From NCBI RefSeq assembly GCF_025263485.1, contig NZ_CP079863.1:5766001-5830000 (forward strand): DNA of 64,000 nucleotides, given 5' to 3'. The translations under genes and the position numbers were made by a program. This document shows, piece after piece, positions 51,304-59,974 of the stretch. A model generated the notes under the pieces. The model had not been told where the DNA came from and made no database searches. It saw only the letters and a program-made list of their open reading frames with translations. Source of the stretch: Mycobacterium sp. SMC-2. GTDB taxonomy: Bacteria; Actinomycetota; Actinomycetes; Mycobacteriales; Mycobacteriaceae. Numbering within the stretch: the stretch's first letter is position 1; the number at the start of each line of letters is the position of its first letter.

Positions 51304-51423
51304 TCACACCGTGGTGAAGTAGACGACGATTCCCAGCAGGACGATGCCGAGCAGGCAGCCGCCGACGAGACAGATCGTCTCTGTGCGCAATTCACGTCGC
51401 GACGACGGGGGCAGGAAGGTCAT
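51304..51423 (-). CDS. 39-residue single-span membrane peptide
   Basis: ATG at 51423 with GAGG four bases upstream. The first 16 residues are polar and basic (MTFLPPSSRRELRTET), then ICLVGGCLLGIVLLGIVVYF is a clear membrane helix. N-in orientation is expected from the Arg residues. It lies 30 bp downstream of the AveC-like membrane protein gene on the same strand. Unrecognised; could be a subunit or stabiliser of that protein. Confidence 0.6.
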   Translation of the reverse strand: MTFLPPSSRRELRTETICLVGGCLLGIVLLGIVVYFTTV

Positions 51424-51453
51424 GGTTCCTCGTTTCGCAGCATCGGACGGTGG

Positions 51454-52383
51454 TCAGGGAACATAGATGCTGTCGTTGCCGGTGATGATCCGCATCAGCA
51501 CCAGCGGTGCGACGAGCATGACGAAGAAGCTGACCTGGAACACGACGAACCAGGACGCGAAACGGGCAAGTTCGAACTTCCAGCGCGGGATGGTGACCTC
51601 GTAGTCCAGTAGGTCGTCGTATTCCTGCTGCTTACTGCGGCGCTGAGCAGCCGGCGCCAACGTCGCCGTAGCGGCGTGGGCGGAGCTCAGCGCCATGTGA
51701 CCCGTGCCGGTCTGCGCCGGTGTGGGTTTGGGCCGGGTGAATCGCTCGAGGCGAAAGAAGCGCTCGAAGTGATTGAGCCCGCGCACTGGTGGCTTGCCGG
51801 CCCAGTAGGCGATCAGATTGGGCCAGAAGCACATCAGGCCGATGGTCCACAGCAGCGTGATCTGCCCTCCGTTGGCGAATCGGAGCACCGGCCCCATCCC
51901 GGGGTCGTAAGTCCACCATCCCATCTTCGCGGCGATGCCTTCCACGAAGAAGTCCCACGCGTAGTTGACAGGGATCGCAAGCACGAGAATCGCTTTGAGC
52001 ATGCTCCAGCCGAACGTTTTGGCCAGCAACTGGCCCAGCCACAGCACCACCAACGCGTGCACGGTCCAATACACCGCGTAAGCGAACGGCATGAACAGCG
52101 GATCGTGGGGGGTTTTCAGCGGAAGCCAGCCCAGCAGGTGGTGCGTTCGGAAGGTGGGGCTGTACACCAGTTCCTGACCCCAGTCGCCGATCGTCTCCAT
52201 CCAGTACACCAGCATGCTGTTGATCAGGAACAGAAATCCCCAGGTGAGCCGGCGCCGGCGGACGGAGTCAACCACTGCCAGGACAATGATCAGACCGCCG
52301 ACGATGGGCATCACCCAGTTGAAGAACCACGTGCCCGCTGGGGCGACGAGCGCTGGCGGCGTTGGAGTTTCGGCTAAGGCCAC
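51454..52383 (-). CDS. AveC-like multi-spanning membrane protein
   Basis: 309 residues with about six membrane segments, among them WVMPIVGGLIIVLAVVDSV, LFMPFAYAVYWTVHALVVLW and ASWFVVFQVSFFVMLVAPLV. The overall layout, conserved WxMET-GDWGQELVYSP region and NYAWDFFVEGIAAKMGWWTY resemble spirocyclase AveC-family proteins found in mycobacteria and streptomycetes. AveC dehydrates or cyclises a polyketide spiroketal; the role in catabolic actinobacteria is not known. GTG start with GGGAGG upstream. Neighbours are ligases and an amidohydrolase. Confidence 0.7.
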   Translation of the reverse strand: MALAETPTPPALVAPAGTWFFNWVMPIVGGLIIVLAVVDSVRRRRLTWGFLFLINSMLVYWMETIGDWGQELVYSPTFRTHHLLGWLPLKTPHDPLFMPFAYAVYWTVHALVVLWLGQLLAKTFGWSMLKAILVLAIPVNYAWDFFVEGIAAKMGWWTYDPGMGPVLRFANGGQITLLWTIGLMCFWPNLIAYWAGKPPVRGLNHFERFFRLERFTRPKPTPAQTGTGHMALSSAHAATATLAPAAQRRSKQQEYDDLLDYEVTIPRWKFELARFASWFVVFQVSFFVMLVAPLVLMRIITGNDSIYVP

Positions 52384-52419
52384 ACGACCTCCCGCCTTCG
52401 GTCCATCACGGTCGAGATA

Positions 52420-52440
52420 GATAACTTAGTTGACGTTATC
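52420..52440. promoter_or_regulatory. Inverted repeat upstream of AveC-like gene
   Basis: GATAAC, nine-base spacer TTAGTTGAC, GTTATC: perfect 6-bp arms 37 bp before the GTG start at 52383, in the 139-bp gap after the amidohydrolase gene. An inner AACT-T-AGTT repeat overlaps the left arm. Candidate operator. Confidence 0.45.
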
Positions 52441-52522
52441 AGCGGCATCCCCGGTGGGGAAAGCGCCGCGGCGTGCATCGACGTTCCCGGCTACCGCCGG
52501 CCCGACATCGGCCGAGCACCGG

Positions 52523-53719
52523 CTAGGCCGACAGGACCGCCTCCCGGACCGGCACCCGGGGGAAGTTGAGCATCCGGCGGGCATTCTCCTCGACGATCAG
52601 TGCACATTCGTCGTCGGGAACCTCGGCGAGTACCTCGGCGGCACGCTTGCGCGAGTTCGGCCAGGTGGAGTCCGAATGCGGGAAGTCGATCTCCAGGGTG
52701 ATGCGGTCGACGCCGATCGCGTGCCGGTTCTTCAACCCGTGCTCATCATCGATGAAGCAGCCCCAGAAGTGCTTGCGGAACAGGTCCGAAGGGCGGGTGT
52801 CGAAGTCGATCGGCTGGTAGTAGCGGTGGCGCTCCCACACGTAGTCCGTGCGCTCGAGGATGTAGGGCACCCAGCCGATGCCACCTTCGGCGAGCGAGAA
52901 CTGTAGGTCCGGGAACTGCTGCAGCTTGCCGGAGAACAGCAGGTCGACGGTCGTCCACATCAGGTTGGTGGCGAACAGCGTGATGGCGACGGCGAACGGC
53001 GCGTCGGGCATCTGCATCTGGCCCGCTATCGGTTTCATCGAGGAGAACGAGAAGCCGGGGACGTAGGACCCGGAGCCGAAGTGCAGCGACACCGGCATCT
53101 TCGCATCGGAGCACACGCGCCACAGGTCGTCCCAGTGGTCGGAGTGGAACGACGGCAGGCCCAGCGGCACCGGACTGTCGGGGAAGGACACCGTGCGTGC
53201 GCCCTTGGCGGCCACCCGCTGCGCCTCGGCGACCGAGGCGGCGGCATCCCATACCGGCAGGATCGCGAGCGGGATGTAGCGCTCGGGTGCCGTCGCACAC
53301 CATTCGTCGATATAGAAGTCGTTCCAGGCCTGAACGCAGAGCAACGCCAACTCCTTGTCCTCGGCGCGGATGAATGTGCCCCCGCCGAAGCCGGGGAACG
53401 ACGGGAAGCACAGCGCGGCCTGCACGCCGTCGAGATCCATGTCGGCGATCCGCGCGACGGGGTCGTAACAGCCCGGGATCATGTCCTCATAGCGGACCGG
53501 ATCGATGCCCCACTCCTCCCGCGGCTTGCCGGCCACGGCATTGAGCCCGATGGTCGGGAAGACCTGACCGTCGTAGGACCACAGGTGCTGGCCGTTTTGC
53601 TCGATGATCCGCGGGCCGGCCTCGCGAAACTTCTGCGGCAGCCGGTCCTGCCACACCCGGGGATGTTCGACGAGGTGGTCGTCGACCGAAACGATCTGGT
53701 GATTGTCCTGTAGCGGCAT
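52523..53719 (-). CDS. Amidohydrolase-2 family metal-dependent hydrolase
   Basis: 398 residues from the ATG at 53719 (GGAGG five bases upstream). Start of the barrel is IVSVDDHLVEHP, with DDH in place of the usual H-x-H, then RIADMDLDGVQAALCFPSFP, VSLHFGSGSYVPGF and LEIDFPHSDSTWPNSR near the end with the conserved Asp and His. This variant is frequent near acyl-CoA ligases and P450s in mycobacteria. Hydrolase or decarboxylase role unknown. Confidence 0.83.
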   Translation of the reverse strand: MPLQDNHQIVSVDDHLVEHPRVWQDRLPQKFREAGPRIIEQNGQHLWSYDGQVFPTIGLNAVAGKPREEWGIDPVRYEDMIPGCYDPVARIADMDLDGVQAALCFPSFPGFGGGTFIRAEDKELALLCVQAWNDFYIDEWCATAPERYIPLAILPVWDAAASVAEAQRVAAKGARTVSFPDSPVPLGLPSFHSDHWDDLWRVCSDAKMPVSLHFGSGSYVPGFSFSSMKPIAGQMQMPDAPFAVAITLFATNLMWTTVDLLFSGKLQQFPDLQFSLAEGGIGWVPYILERTDYVWERHRYYQPIDFDTRPSDLFRKHFWGCFIDDEHGLKNRHAIGVDRITLEIDFPHSDSTWPNSRKRAAEVLAEVPDDECALIVEENARRMLNFPRVPVREAVLSA

Positions 53720-53818
53720 CGGTGCCTCCGAATTCTGACGCACCGTCTTGATTTCTGACGGTTCATCTCACACCGTATATGATGCAAACCACACCCGTAA
53801 AGAGCTGAGAGGCAGAAC

Positions 53819-54139
53819 ATGTCCGGGATGCAGGAGAGGTCGTCGCCCGACGGTGGCGCCCGCGAAAAGATCGACGAAGACGACCACGACCTGCTCACGT
53901 TCGGGGAGGCCGGCGAACGACTGCGGGCGGAGATCGCAGCGACCGCCGCTCGCGTGGCTGAACTGCAGCGCCTCGGTGACCGCGACGCGTTGGCCACGGC
54001 GACGGCGAGGCTGACCGCATTGCGCGCGGCGGCCAAGCGCAATGCGGCTGACCCGATCAACGATGCCAACTTCGAGTCGTTCTTCGGTTATCCCGGCAAA
54101 GCCAAGCGCACCGTGCCGCGGCCGCCGGCCAGTGGCTGA
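53819..54139 (+). CDS. Small coiled-coil protein of unknown function
   Basis: 106 residues, GAGAGG six bases before the ATG. Charged N-terminus EKIDEDDHDLLTFGEAGERL, then a long amphipathic helix RLRAEIAATAARVAELQRLG and ATATARLTALRAAAKRNAAD; the C-terminus FESFFGYPGKAKRTVP is basic. No enzyme motif. It stands between the divergent amidohydrolase and the tandem TetR gene and ends in a strong hairpin. Small mycobacterial proteins of this form occur near acyl-CoA genes; I assign no function. Confidence 0.72.
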   Translation: MSGMQERSSPDGGAREKIDEDDHDLLTFGEAGERLRAEIAATAARVAELQRLGDRDALATATARLTALRAAAKRNAADPINDANFESFFGYPGKAKRTVPRPPASG

Positions 54140-54143
54140 ATGG

Positions 54144-54174
54144 CCCATCGTCGCCTCCCTTAGGCGATGATGGG
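54144..54174 (+). terminator. Strong hairpin, terminator or TetR operator
   Basis: Arms CCCATCGTCGCCT and AGGCGATGATGGG pair at 12 of 13 positions around a CCCTT loop. It begins five bases after the small coiled-coil gene and ends six bases before the tandem TetR start. There is no U run, which is common in mycobacterial terminators, but the placement also fits an operator over the TetR start. Confidence 0.5.
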
Positions 54175-54180
54175 ACTGCG

Positions 54181-55539
54181 ATGAAAAGTCCGCAGCGGGT
54201 GCGCCGCCCGGGGTACGCGCCGACCAACCCCGCGGTCGGCCGCCGGGGTATGCACACCCGCGAGCAGATCGTAGCCCGCGCGGGACAGCTGTTCGTCGAA
54301 CACGGCTACCACGGCACCTCGATCGATGCGATCGCCAAAGCCGTCGGCGGGTCGCGCGCCACGATCTATCAGTACTTCGAAAGCAAGGACGACATCTTCC
54401 GGGAACTGGTGCGCCAGTGCGAACCGGCGGTGCTCGAGCACGCCGCCCGGCTGGGGCGACTGAGCCCCGATGCCGCCGGTATGCGCAGCCTGCACCGGTG
54501 GCTGACCGAGTGGGCGCAGCTGTACGACAAGTACGCGATGGTGTTCCTGGAGTTCCCCGGCATCGGCGCGATCGAAGGCCTGCCCCAGACCGAGGCGGGC
54601 GCGGTGTCGGGGCAATACGCCGACCTGATCACCGGCAAGCTGCGCGACGCGGGGATCAGCGGCATCGAGCCTGCCGATGCTGCTGCCGCGCTGCTGCGCA
54701 TCGCGCACATGGTCAACCTGTACCGGTTTCGCCGGATGTTCGGCCTATCCTCGGCCGCCCGCACCACGGACTCGCTGACCGTCGCGATGCAGTTGCTGCT
54801 CTTCCCCGAGACACCCGCCTGCGACATTGCCGAGGTGAGCTCGGCGCCGACAGGCGTCGCTGTCGGGTGCGGTGAGCGGTCGACACCGGCGGCTGCGGTG
54901 CCCGACGAGCCTGATCCGTTCAGTGTTTCGCCGATCCGTCAGGATGTGCTCTCGGCGAGTTCGGTGTTGTTCAACGAGCGCGGCTACTACTCGGTGGCGA
55001 TGGAGGACATCGCCGCGGCGGCCTCGGTCAGCCGCGCGACGTTGTATCGGCATTTCAGCACCAAGGTCAAGATCCTCGAGGAGCTCACCGGCTGGGCGGT
55101 TCTGGAAGGCGGGCACCTGTCGGCGGAACTCTACGAACTGGACCGGACCGGCATCGACGTCGACGGGCTGCATTCCTGGCTGGGCCACTATGTACGTTTC
55201 CATCGCAGCTACAGCGGCGTCATCCGCGCCTGGTACGACGGGACCTTGGCCCAGCAGCTCGCCGGTGACGCGGTGGTCCGAGGCATGGGCAGCTTCCATG
55301 TTGCGGTCACCGCGCTGCTGGACGGCGTACGGTTACCGCCCGGCGTTGACCGGCTGGTCGCTGCCGCCGTGTTCTTGTCGGTGCTGGGCCGGATGACGGA
55401 GCTGTCGATCTCGCAGCGGCGCAACGTCAGCGACTACGACACGGCCGGCCTGATGTTGCTTGTGCTGCAACGCGCGCTGTTGGGTGACCTTGAGCCCGCG
55501 GGCCGCACCCCTCACCCCGGTCCACGTCGTAGCCATTGA
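54181..55539 (+). CDS. Tandem double TetR-family regulator
   Basis: 452 residues carrying two full TetR units. First HTH: FVEHGYHGTSIDAIAKAVGG with SRATIYQYFESKDDIFRELV at about residues 38-80. Second HTH: FNERGYYSVAMEDIAAAASV with SRATLYRHFSTKVKILEELT at about 262-305. Each is followed by its own helical ligand domain; a linker rich in Ala, Pro and Glu joins them near 220-245. The two units differ in sequence, so this is an old fusion. It may act as an intramolecular dimer. 28 bp of its end overlap the convergent TetR gene. Confidence 0.88.
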   Translation: MKSPQRVRRPGYAPTNPAVGRRGMHTREQIVARAGQLFVEHGYHGTSIDAIAKAVGGSRATIYQYFESKDDIFRELVRQCEPAVLEHAARLGRLSPDAAGMRSLHRWLTEWAQLYDKYAMVFLEFPGIGAIEGLPQTEAGAVSGQYADLITGKLRDAGISGIEPADAAAALLRIAHMVNLYRFRRMFGLSSAARTTDSLTVAMQLLLFPETPACDIAEVSSAPTGVAVGCGERSTPAAAVPDEPDPFSVSPIRQDVLSASSVLFNERGYYSVAMEDIAAAASVSRATLYRHFSTKVKILEELTGWAVLEGGHLSAELYELDRTGIDVDGLHSWLGHYVRFHRSYSGVIRAWYDGTLAQQLAGDAVVRGMGSFHVAVTALLDGVRLPPGVDRLVAAAVFLSVLGRMTELSISQRRNVSDYDTAGLMLLVLQRALLGDLEPAGRTPHPGPRRSH

Positions 55540-56195
55540 CTGAGGTTCTCCAGTGCCTCGGTTGCCGCTGATACCGTTTGTTCGACCTCGCGGGCATGGG
55601 AGAGGAATTCACCGCCTACCCCGCCCCTGGCCTCCAGCGCTGGAATGATGAACTGCCGGAAGCGTTTACGCACAGGGGCTTCGGAGCGGTCGGCCTCCTC
55701 GGCGGCCAGGTAGGTCTGCTCGACGAGGAAATCGATCAGGTCATCAAGCCCGACATCGGTGCGGATCTCGCCGCGCCGCTGGCCCTCCTCGAGCACGGGG
55801 CCCATCACCCGCACTGCCGACTCGTGCACGCGCGGGTGGTGGACCGATGCCGAGTGGCGGGCGATCAGGGCGACGATGGCCGGATCGGTGGGCAGCTCGC
55901 GGGCGGTGTAGATCAACGCCGCCTCGACCTTGGCGAACGCCCCGTTCTTGGTGCGCACCAGGTGATCCACGGCCTGGATGTGACGCTCGGCGCGCAGCAG
56001 TGCCACTTGGATCAGCAGCTCGGAGACGCTGCCCAGCTGCCGGAAGGCGGTGGCCCTGGACACGCCGGCCCGCTGTGCGACGGCTTCCATGCGCAGCCCG
56101 TCGACGCCGTGCTCGTCGACTTCGACGTCGGCGGCCCGGACGAGCCGCACCCGAACCGAGCCGTCGTCGCTGCGCTCGGCCTGTGCTGCGGTCAT
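55512..56195 (-). CDS. TetR-family regulator
   Basis: 227 residues. HTH: GVDGLRMEAVAQRAGVSRAT followed by AFRQLGSVSELLIQVALLRA; the helix-three segment ATAFRQLGS is unlike the common TIYRYF. C-terminal helical domain with IDFLVEQTYLAAEEADRSEA. ATG overlaps the CaiB stop (ATGA), so it is the third gene of the P450-CaiB-TetR operon and a natural candidate for binding the 58650-58669 palindrome. Confidence 0.88.
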   Translation of the reverse strand: MTAAQAERSDDGSVRVRLVRAADVEVDEHGVDGLRMEAVAQRAGVSRATAFRQLGSVSELLIQVALLRAERHIQAVDHLVRTKNGAFAKVEAALIYTARELPTDPAIVALIARHSASVHHPRVHESAVRVMGPVLEEGQRRGEIRTDVGLDDLIDFLVEQTYLAAEEADRSEAPVRKRFRQFIIPALEARGGVGGEFLSHAREVEQTVSAATEALENLSQWLRRGPG

Positions 56196-57421
56196 GTGAT
56201 CGCGCCGGCGACCTTCAACTCGATGAGCGTGTCATCGTCGAGGCCAAGTTCGCGGAGCACATCGTCAGTGTGCTCGGCAAACTGCGGCGCCCGGGTCAGC
56301 GACAGCGCCGCGTCGTCGAACCTCACCGGATTGGCGACCAGTTTCTGCGGCTGCCCGTCGGCGTCGACGATGTCGACGATGCGTCCGTTGGCGATCAGCG
56401 CCTCGTCGTTGCCGACATCCCAGCCATCCTGCACCGCGGCCCAGGCGCCGGTCCCCTGCTTGAGCCGCCGCACACACTCGTCGAAGGTTCGCGACCCGAT
56501 CGCGTGGGCGACGATATCGCAGGCCGCCTCGGCGTTTTCGGCCAATGATTCCAGCGAGCTGAACCGTTGGTCGTTGGCGTATTCGCCGCAGCCCATTAGC
56601 TCGCAGAATTCGGGCCAGTACCGCGTCGGCTGCAGCATCGACAGCTGAATGAACCGCCCGTCACCGGTGCGGTAGTTGCCCGTTAACGGGTTTCCGGGAG
56701 CCTGGGTTCTGGTGTCGATCTTGGGGAGATGCCCACCGCTGAGCAAGGCCAGGTTCACGCTGAACTGAGTCGCCCAGGCACCCACCGCCAGCAGCGACAC
56801 ATCGAGCACCGATGGCTGCCCGGTGACCCGCCTGCCGTATAGCGCGGCCGCGACCCCGCCGGCGATGGCCAGTCCGCCGATGTTGTCGCCGTAGGCACCC
56901 GACGGCATGAAGGCGATCCTGTCGGCATCGGCGGGCGTCACGCCGTTGGCACTGCCGCCGCGCGCCCAGTACGCCGTCGCGTCGTAGGCACCGGTATCGC
57001 GATCGGGCCCGTCCAAGCCGTATCCACTGCCCACGACATAGATAATGTCGGGATTGATCTTGCGGACGTCCTCGACGTCGATGCGCAGCTTGGCCCGGAC
57101 ACTGGGCAGATAGTTGGTCAGGAACACATCGCTTCGGCGGATCAGCTCCTCGAGGATGGGCCGCGCCTCGGCGGTGGTCAGTCCCAGGCCGACGCTGCGC
57201 TTACCGCGGTTGGGTGCCTCCATGATGGGTGCGAACGACGATCCGGGGGCGGTCACCGCGCGACCGAGGACCTTGACCAGTCCGCGCTGAGCGTCGCCGG
57301 TGACGGGGTTTTCGACTTTGATGACGTCAGCACCCCAGTCGGCCAGGACGGCGCCCGCGGAGGGGACGAAAGTGAACTGAGCGACTTCCAGGACGCGGAC
57401 GCCGTCGAGCGGGCGCTGCAT
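56192..57421 (-). CDS. CaiB/BaiF family CoA-transferase
   Basis: 409 residues from the ATG at 57421, which shares one base with the P450 stop; a longer frame upstream is inside the P450 gene and rejected. Family signatures: EVAQFTFVPSAGAVLADWGA, DVIKVENPVTGDAQRG, NRGKRSVGLGLTTAEARPIL and the catalytic Asp region GAYDATAYWARGGS. Transfers CoA between carboxylic acids. With a P450 before it, it may activate an acid made by side-chain oxidation. Confidence 0.9.
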   Translation of the reverse strand: MQRPLDGVRVLEVAQFTFVPSAGAVLADWGADVIKVENPVTGDAQRGLVKVLGRAVTAPGSSFAPIMEAPNRGKRSVGLGLTTAEARPILEELIRRSDVFLTNYLPSVRAKLRIDVEDVRKINPDIIYVVGSGYGLDGPDRDTGAYDATAYWARGGSANGVTPADADRIAFMPSGAYGDNIGGLAIAGGVAAALYGRRVTGQPSVLDVSLLAVGAWATQFSVNLALLSGGHLPKIDTRTQAPGNPLTGNYRTGDGRFIQLSMLQPTRYWPEFCELMGCGEYANDQRFSSLESLAENAEAACDIVAHAIGSRTFDECVRRLKQGTGAWAAVQDGWDVGNDEALIANGRIVDIVDADGQPQKLVANPVRFDDAALSLTRAPQFAEHTDDVLRELGLDDDTLIELKVAGAIT

Positions 57422-58617
57422 CAGCGCCCCCAGACCAGCGGCAGCGTTTCGATCCCCAACTGGCCGCCCGTTTCGGTCAAGTCGGCCCCAGCGGCGAGCC
57501 GGTAGTCGGGGATCCGTTTGTGCCACTCCTCCAGGGCGATCTTGAGTTCGCGGCGGGCCAGATGCGAGCCCAGGCAGCGGTGCGGTCCGGCGCCGAATCC
57601 GATGTGGTTGTTCGGCTTTCGGGTGATGTCGACAGTCGAGGCGTTCGGGAACGCAGCGTCGTCGCGGGTGGCGGCATTCAGCGGGATGCACACCATGTCA
57701 CCGGCTTTCATCGGACATCCCTGTATCTCAACGTCTTTCATGACCTTGCGGGCCGGGATCACGATGGCGTAGGCACGCAGGAACTCTTCGACCGCGGTCG
57801 GGATCATGGCGGGATCCGCGACGATCCTGGCGCGGTCGTTGTCGTGGCCGGCCAGGTGCCAGAACGTCCAGCCTAGCGTCACCGATACGGTGTCGAGCCC
57901 GGCCATGAACATCAGCAGGCAGAACGACAGCAGGTCGGCGTCGGTGACCGGCTGGCCGTCGATCTGGTAGTCCAGGGCCTTGCTGACGATGTCGTCGCGC
58001 GGCTGCTCGCGGCGCTCGGCGATGAGAGTAAAAAATCGACCCATCACCGCCATCATCGCTTCGAGTTGCTTCTGCTGACGTTCTTCGTCGCTGCCACCGG
58101 CGTGCAGGATGTCGTGTTCCCACGCCATGAACTGGTCGAGCTCGTCGACGGGCAACCCCATCATTTCCAGGAAGATCGTGGTCGGGAACCGTTGGGCGAA
58201 TTCGGCCATGAAGTCGCAGCTGCCGCGCTCGGCGATCCCGTCGATCAATTCGACGGTGCGCTGGCGGATCTTGCCGTCGAGGCGTTCGACTGCTCCCGGC
58301 GCGAACAACGGCGCGAGTTGGTGGCGCCATTGCTTGTGTTCATCGCCGTCGAGCATTTCCGGGATCCACTTGTACGGCGGATTCGGTTCGTAGGCAACGA
58401 CGACGCTGTTGGAGAAGGTCTCCGGGTCCTGCATGACCTGCAGGATTCCCTGGTAGTTGACCATGGTCCAGAATCCGGGCCCGAACTCGTTGCGGAACCA
58501 CGGAAATCGTGACCGCAACTCGTCATAGGTGTTCAGCCATGTCCCGGCCGGCTTGGTCTCGGTGTAATCGAAGTTCAGCGTCGGACACTGCTCGGCGGGT
58601 CGCTGGACCGTTGTCAC
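57421..58617 (-). CDS. Cytochrome P450
   Basis: 398 residues, GTG start with GAGGGG about six bases upstream. I-helix MFMAGLDTVSVTLGWTFWHL, K-helix VEEFLRAYAIVIPARKVM with E-x2-R, haem loop [20 protein letters not shown]. Bacterial class I P450 that needs separate ferredoxin and reductase. First gene of the operon with CoA-transferase and TetR. A perfect 9-bp inverted repeat lies 33 bp upstream. Confidence 0.92.
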   Translation of the reverse strand: MTTVQRPAEQCPTLNFDYTETKPAGTWLNTYDELRSRFPWFRNEFGPGFWTMVNYQGILQVMQDPETFSNSVVVAYEPNPPYKWIPEMLDGDEHKQWRHQLAPLFAPGAVERLDGKIRQRTVELIDGIAERGSCDFMAEFAQRFPTTIFLEMMGLPVDELDQFMAWEHDILHAGGSDEERQQKQLEAMMAVMGRFFTLIAERREQPRDDIVSKALDYQIDGQPVTDADLLSFCLLMFMAGLDTVSVTLGWTFWHLAGHDNDRARIVADPAMIPTAVEEFLRAYAIVIPARKVMKDVEIQGCPMKAGDMVCIPLNAATRDDAAFPNASTVDITRKPNNHIGFGAGPHRCLGSHLARRELKIALEEWHKRIPDYRLAAGADLTETGGQLGIETLPLVWGR

Positions 58618-58649
58618 GACAATCCCCTCTCTGCGATAGTCATTGACAT

Positions 58650-58669
58650 TAGTCGCATTGATGCGACTA
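58650..58669. promoter_or_regulatory. 20-bp palindrome, probable TetR operator for P450 operon
   Basis: TAGTCGCAT, TG, ATGCGACTA: perfect 9-bp arms. On the minus strand TATAGT, a good -10 element, overlaps its upstream half. Distance and symmetry fit repression of the P450-CaiB-TetR operon by its own TetR protein (inference). Confidence 0.65.
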
Positions 58670-58921
58670 TAAGCCGTTACAGTATCAGCAATGGTGCGCT
58701 GGTGTCGAGATCCAGATCACATCGACCCCTAGGCTGTGGCGACCCCGACACCGCCACCGTGCCCACAACGACCCACCGATACCAGGATGGCCTGCGAGCA
58801 CCAGTCGTCAACCGCCCCAGTGGGGTTCATCCGATCGGTCGGCCGCGCGGCTGCGGGAACTGGCGACCAGATCTCGTCCATACCCTCGGGGGCGCCGGCT
58901 GTGGCCTCGTGGTAGGTGGAG

Positions 58922-59833
58922 TCAGTCGCCGAGGAGGCAGGACAGCGTCTGGATGTCGGCGCGGAAGTCGGTCAGGCTCCTGCTGGCCGGCTCGAGGGTG
59001 ATCCATGTGACCCCGGCGGCGGCGTAGGCCGACAGTTTGGCCTGCACTGCCGAGCAGAACGCGTCGCATCCCTGCGCAAGCAGAGCGGCCTCAAACGGCA
59101 TGAACGCCACATCGGCGGCCCCGCGGCCGCGTTCGGCGCGCCGTGCGTTCACCTCGGCGATCCAGTCGGCCAGCACATCGATCTGTTCGAGCGCGCGGGC
59201 GCGGGTGATCTCAGCGAACTCCCCTGAGGCAGCCATCGGAATCCAGCCGTCGGCGACCTCGACCACCCGCCGGCGCGCAGCCCCGCCGTTACCTCCGATC
59301 CAGACCGGGGGTCCGCCCGGTGTGCGGGGTAACGGGAGAGCGACATGATTGGCCACGCCGAACTCCCCTCCCAGGTGCTCTTGGCCGTCCCAGGTGCGTT
59401 TCCAGGCCTCGATCGCCTCGTCCATCAGCTGGCCACGACGGGAGAATTCCGCTCCGAGCGCGTCGAATTCGCTCTTGAGGTATCCCGCAGCCGTGCCGAG
59501 GGTGAATCGACCGCCGGAGAGCACGTCCAGGCTGGCCGCGGCCTTGGCGGCCAGGTACGGATTGCGGTAGCCAGCGACCATCACAAAGGTGATGACGCGC
59601 AGTGTTCGGGTGGCCGCCGCGGCGAAGCTCAGTGAGACGAACGGGTCGAAGGCGTGGTGGCCCCCGTGGGCGAGCCAGTCCTTGTCCGGGTATGGATGCT
59701 CGCTCATGGAAAACCCGTGGAATCCCGCGTCCTCGACCAGTTTGGCGATCTCACCGATACTTGCGCCTTCCGACCAGCGGTCCCAGCGCTTGACCGCCCG
59801 CATGGGGAACAGCAGGTTGAACTTCAACGTCAT
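58922..59833 (-). CDS. LLM-class (probable F420-dependent) oxidoreductase
   Basis: 303 residues from the ATG at 59833 (GAGG about five bases upstream). Luciferase-like TIM-barrel features: FSMSEHPYPDKDWLAHGGHH, TRTLRVITFVMVAGYRNPYL, SGGRFTLGTAAGYLKSEFDA and GGPPVWIGGNGGAARRRVVE. Such enzymes reduce or oxidise with F420H2 or FMNH2. It diverges from two small flavin-fold proteins, which may share the same cofactor. Confidence 0.88.
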   Translation of the reverse strand: MTLKFNLLFPMRAVKRWDRWSEGASIGEIAKLVEDAGFHGFSMSEHPYPDKDWLAHGGHHAFDPFVSLSFAAAATRTLRVITFVMVAGYRNPYLAAKAAASLDVLSGGRFTLGTAAGYLKSEFDALGAEFSRRGQLMDEAIEAWKRTWDGQEHLGGEFGVANHVALPLPRTPGGPPVWIGGNGGAARRRVVEVADGWIPMAASGEFAEITRARALEQIDVLADWIAEVNARRAERGRGAADVAFMPFEAALLAQGCDAFCSAVQAKLSAYAAAGVTWITLEPASRSLTDFRADIQTLSCLLGD

Positions 59834-59974
59834 CGTTTCCTCACCGCCGCCATGGCCGCGCCGGGGTTGGGTATCGACATCGGCCGGCGCCCCGACGTTC
59901 CCGGCAGCGACCGGGACGCATTGGATATAGTCAACCATATAGCTATTTTGGACAACATCGGATTGGGAGTTCCC

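Noticed and set aside
57422..57691. Extension of the CaiB/BaiF gene to 499 residues
   Set aside because: The added part is antisense-like Arg/Pro-rich sequence within the P450 gene; the family starts at MQRPLDGVRVLEVAQ.
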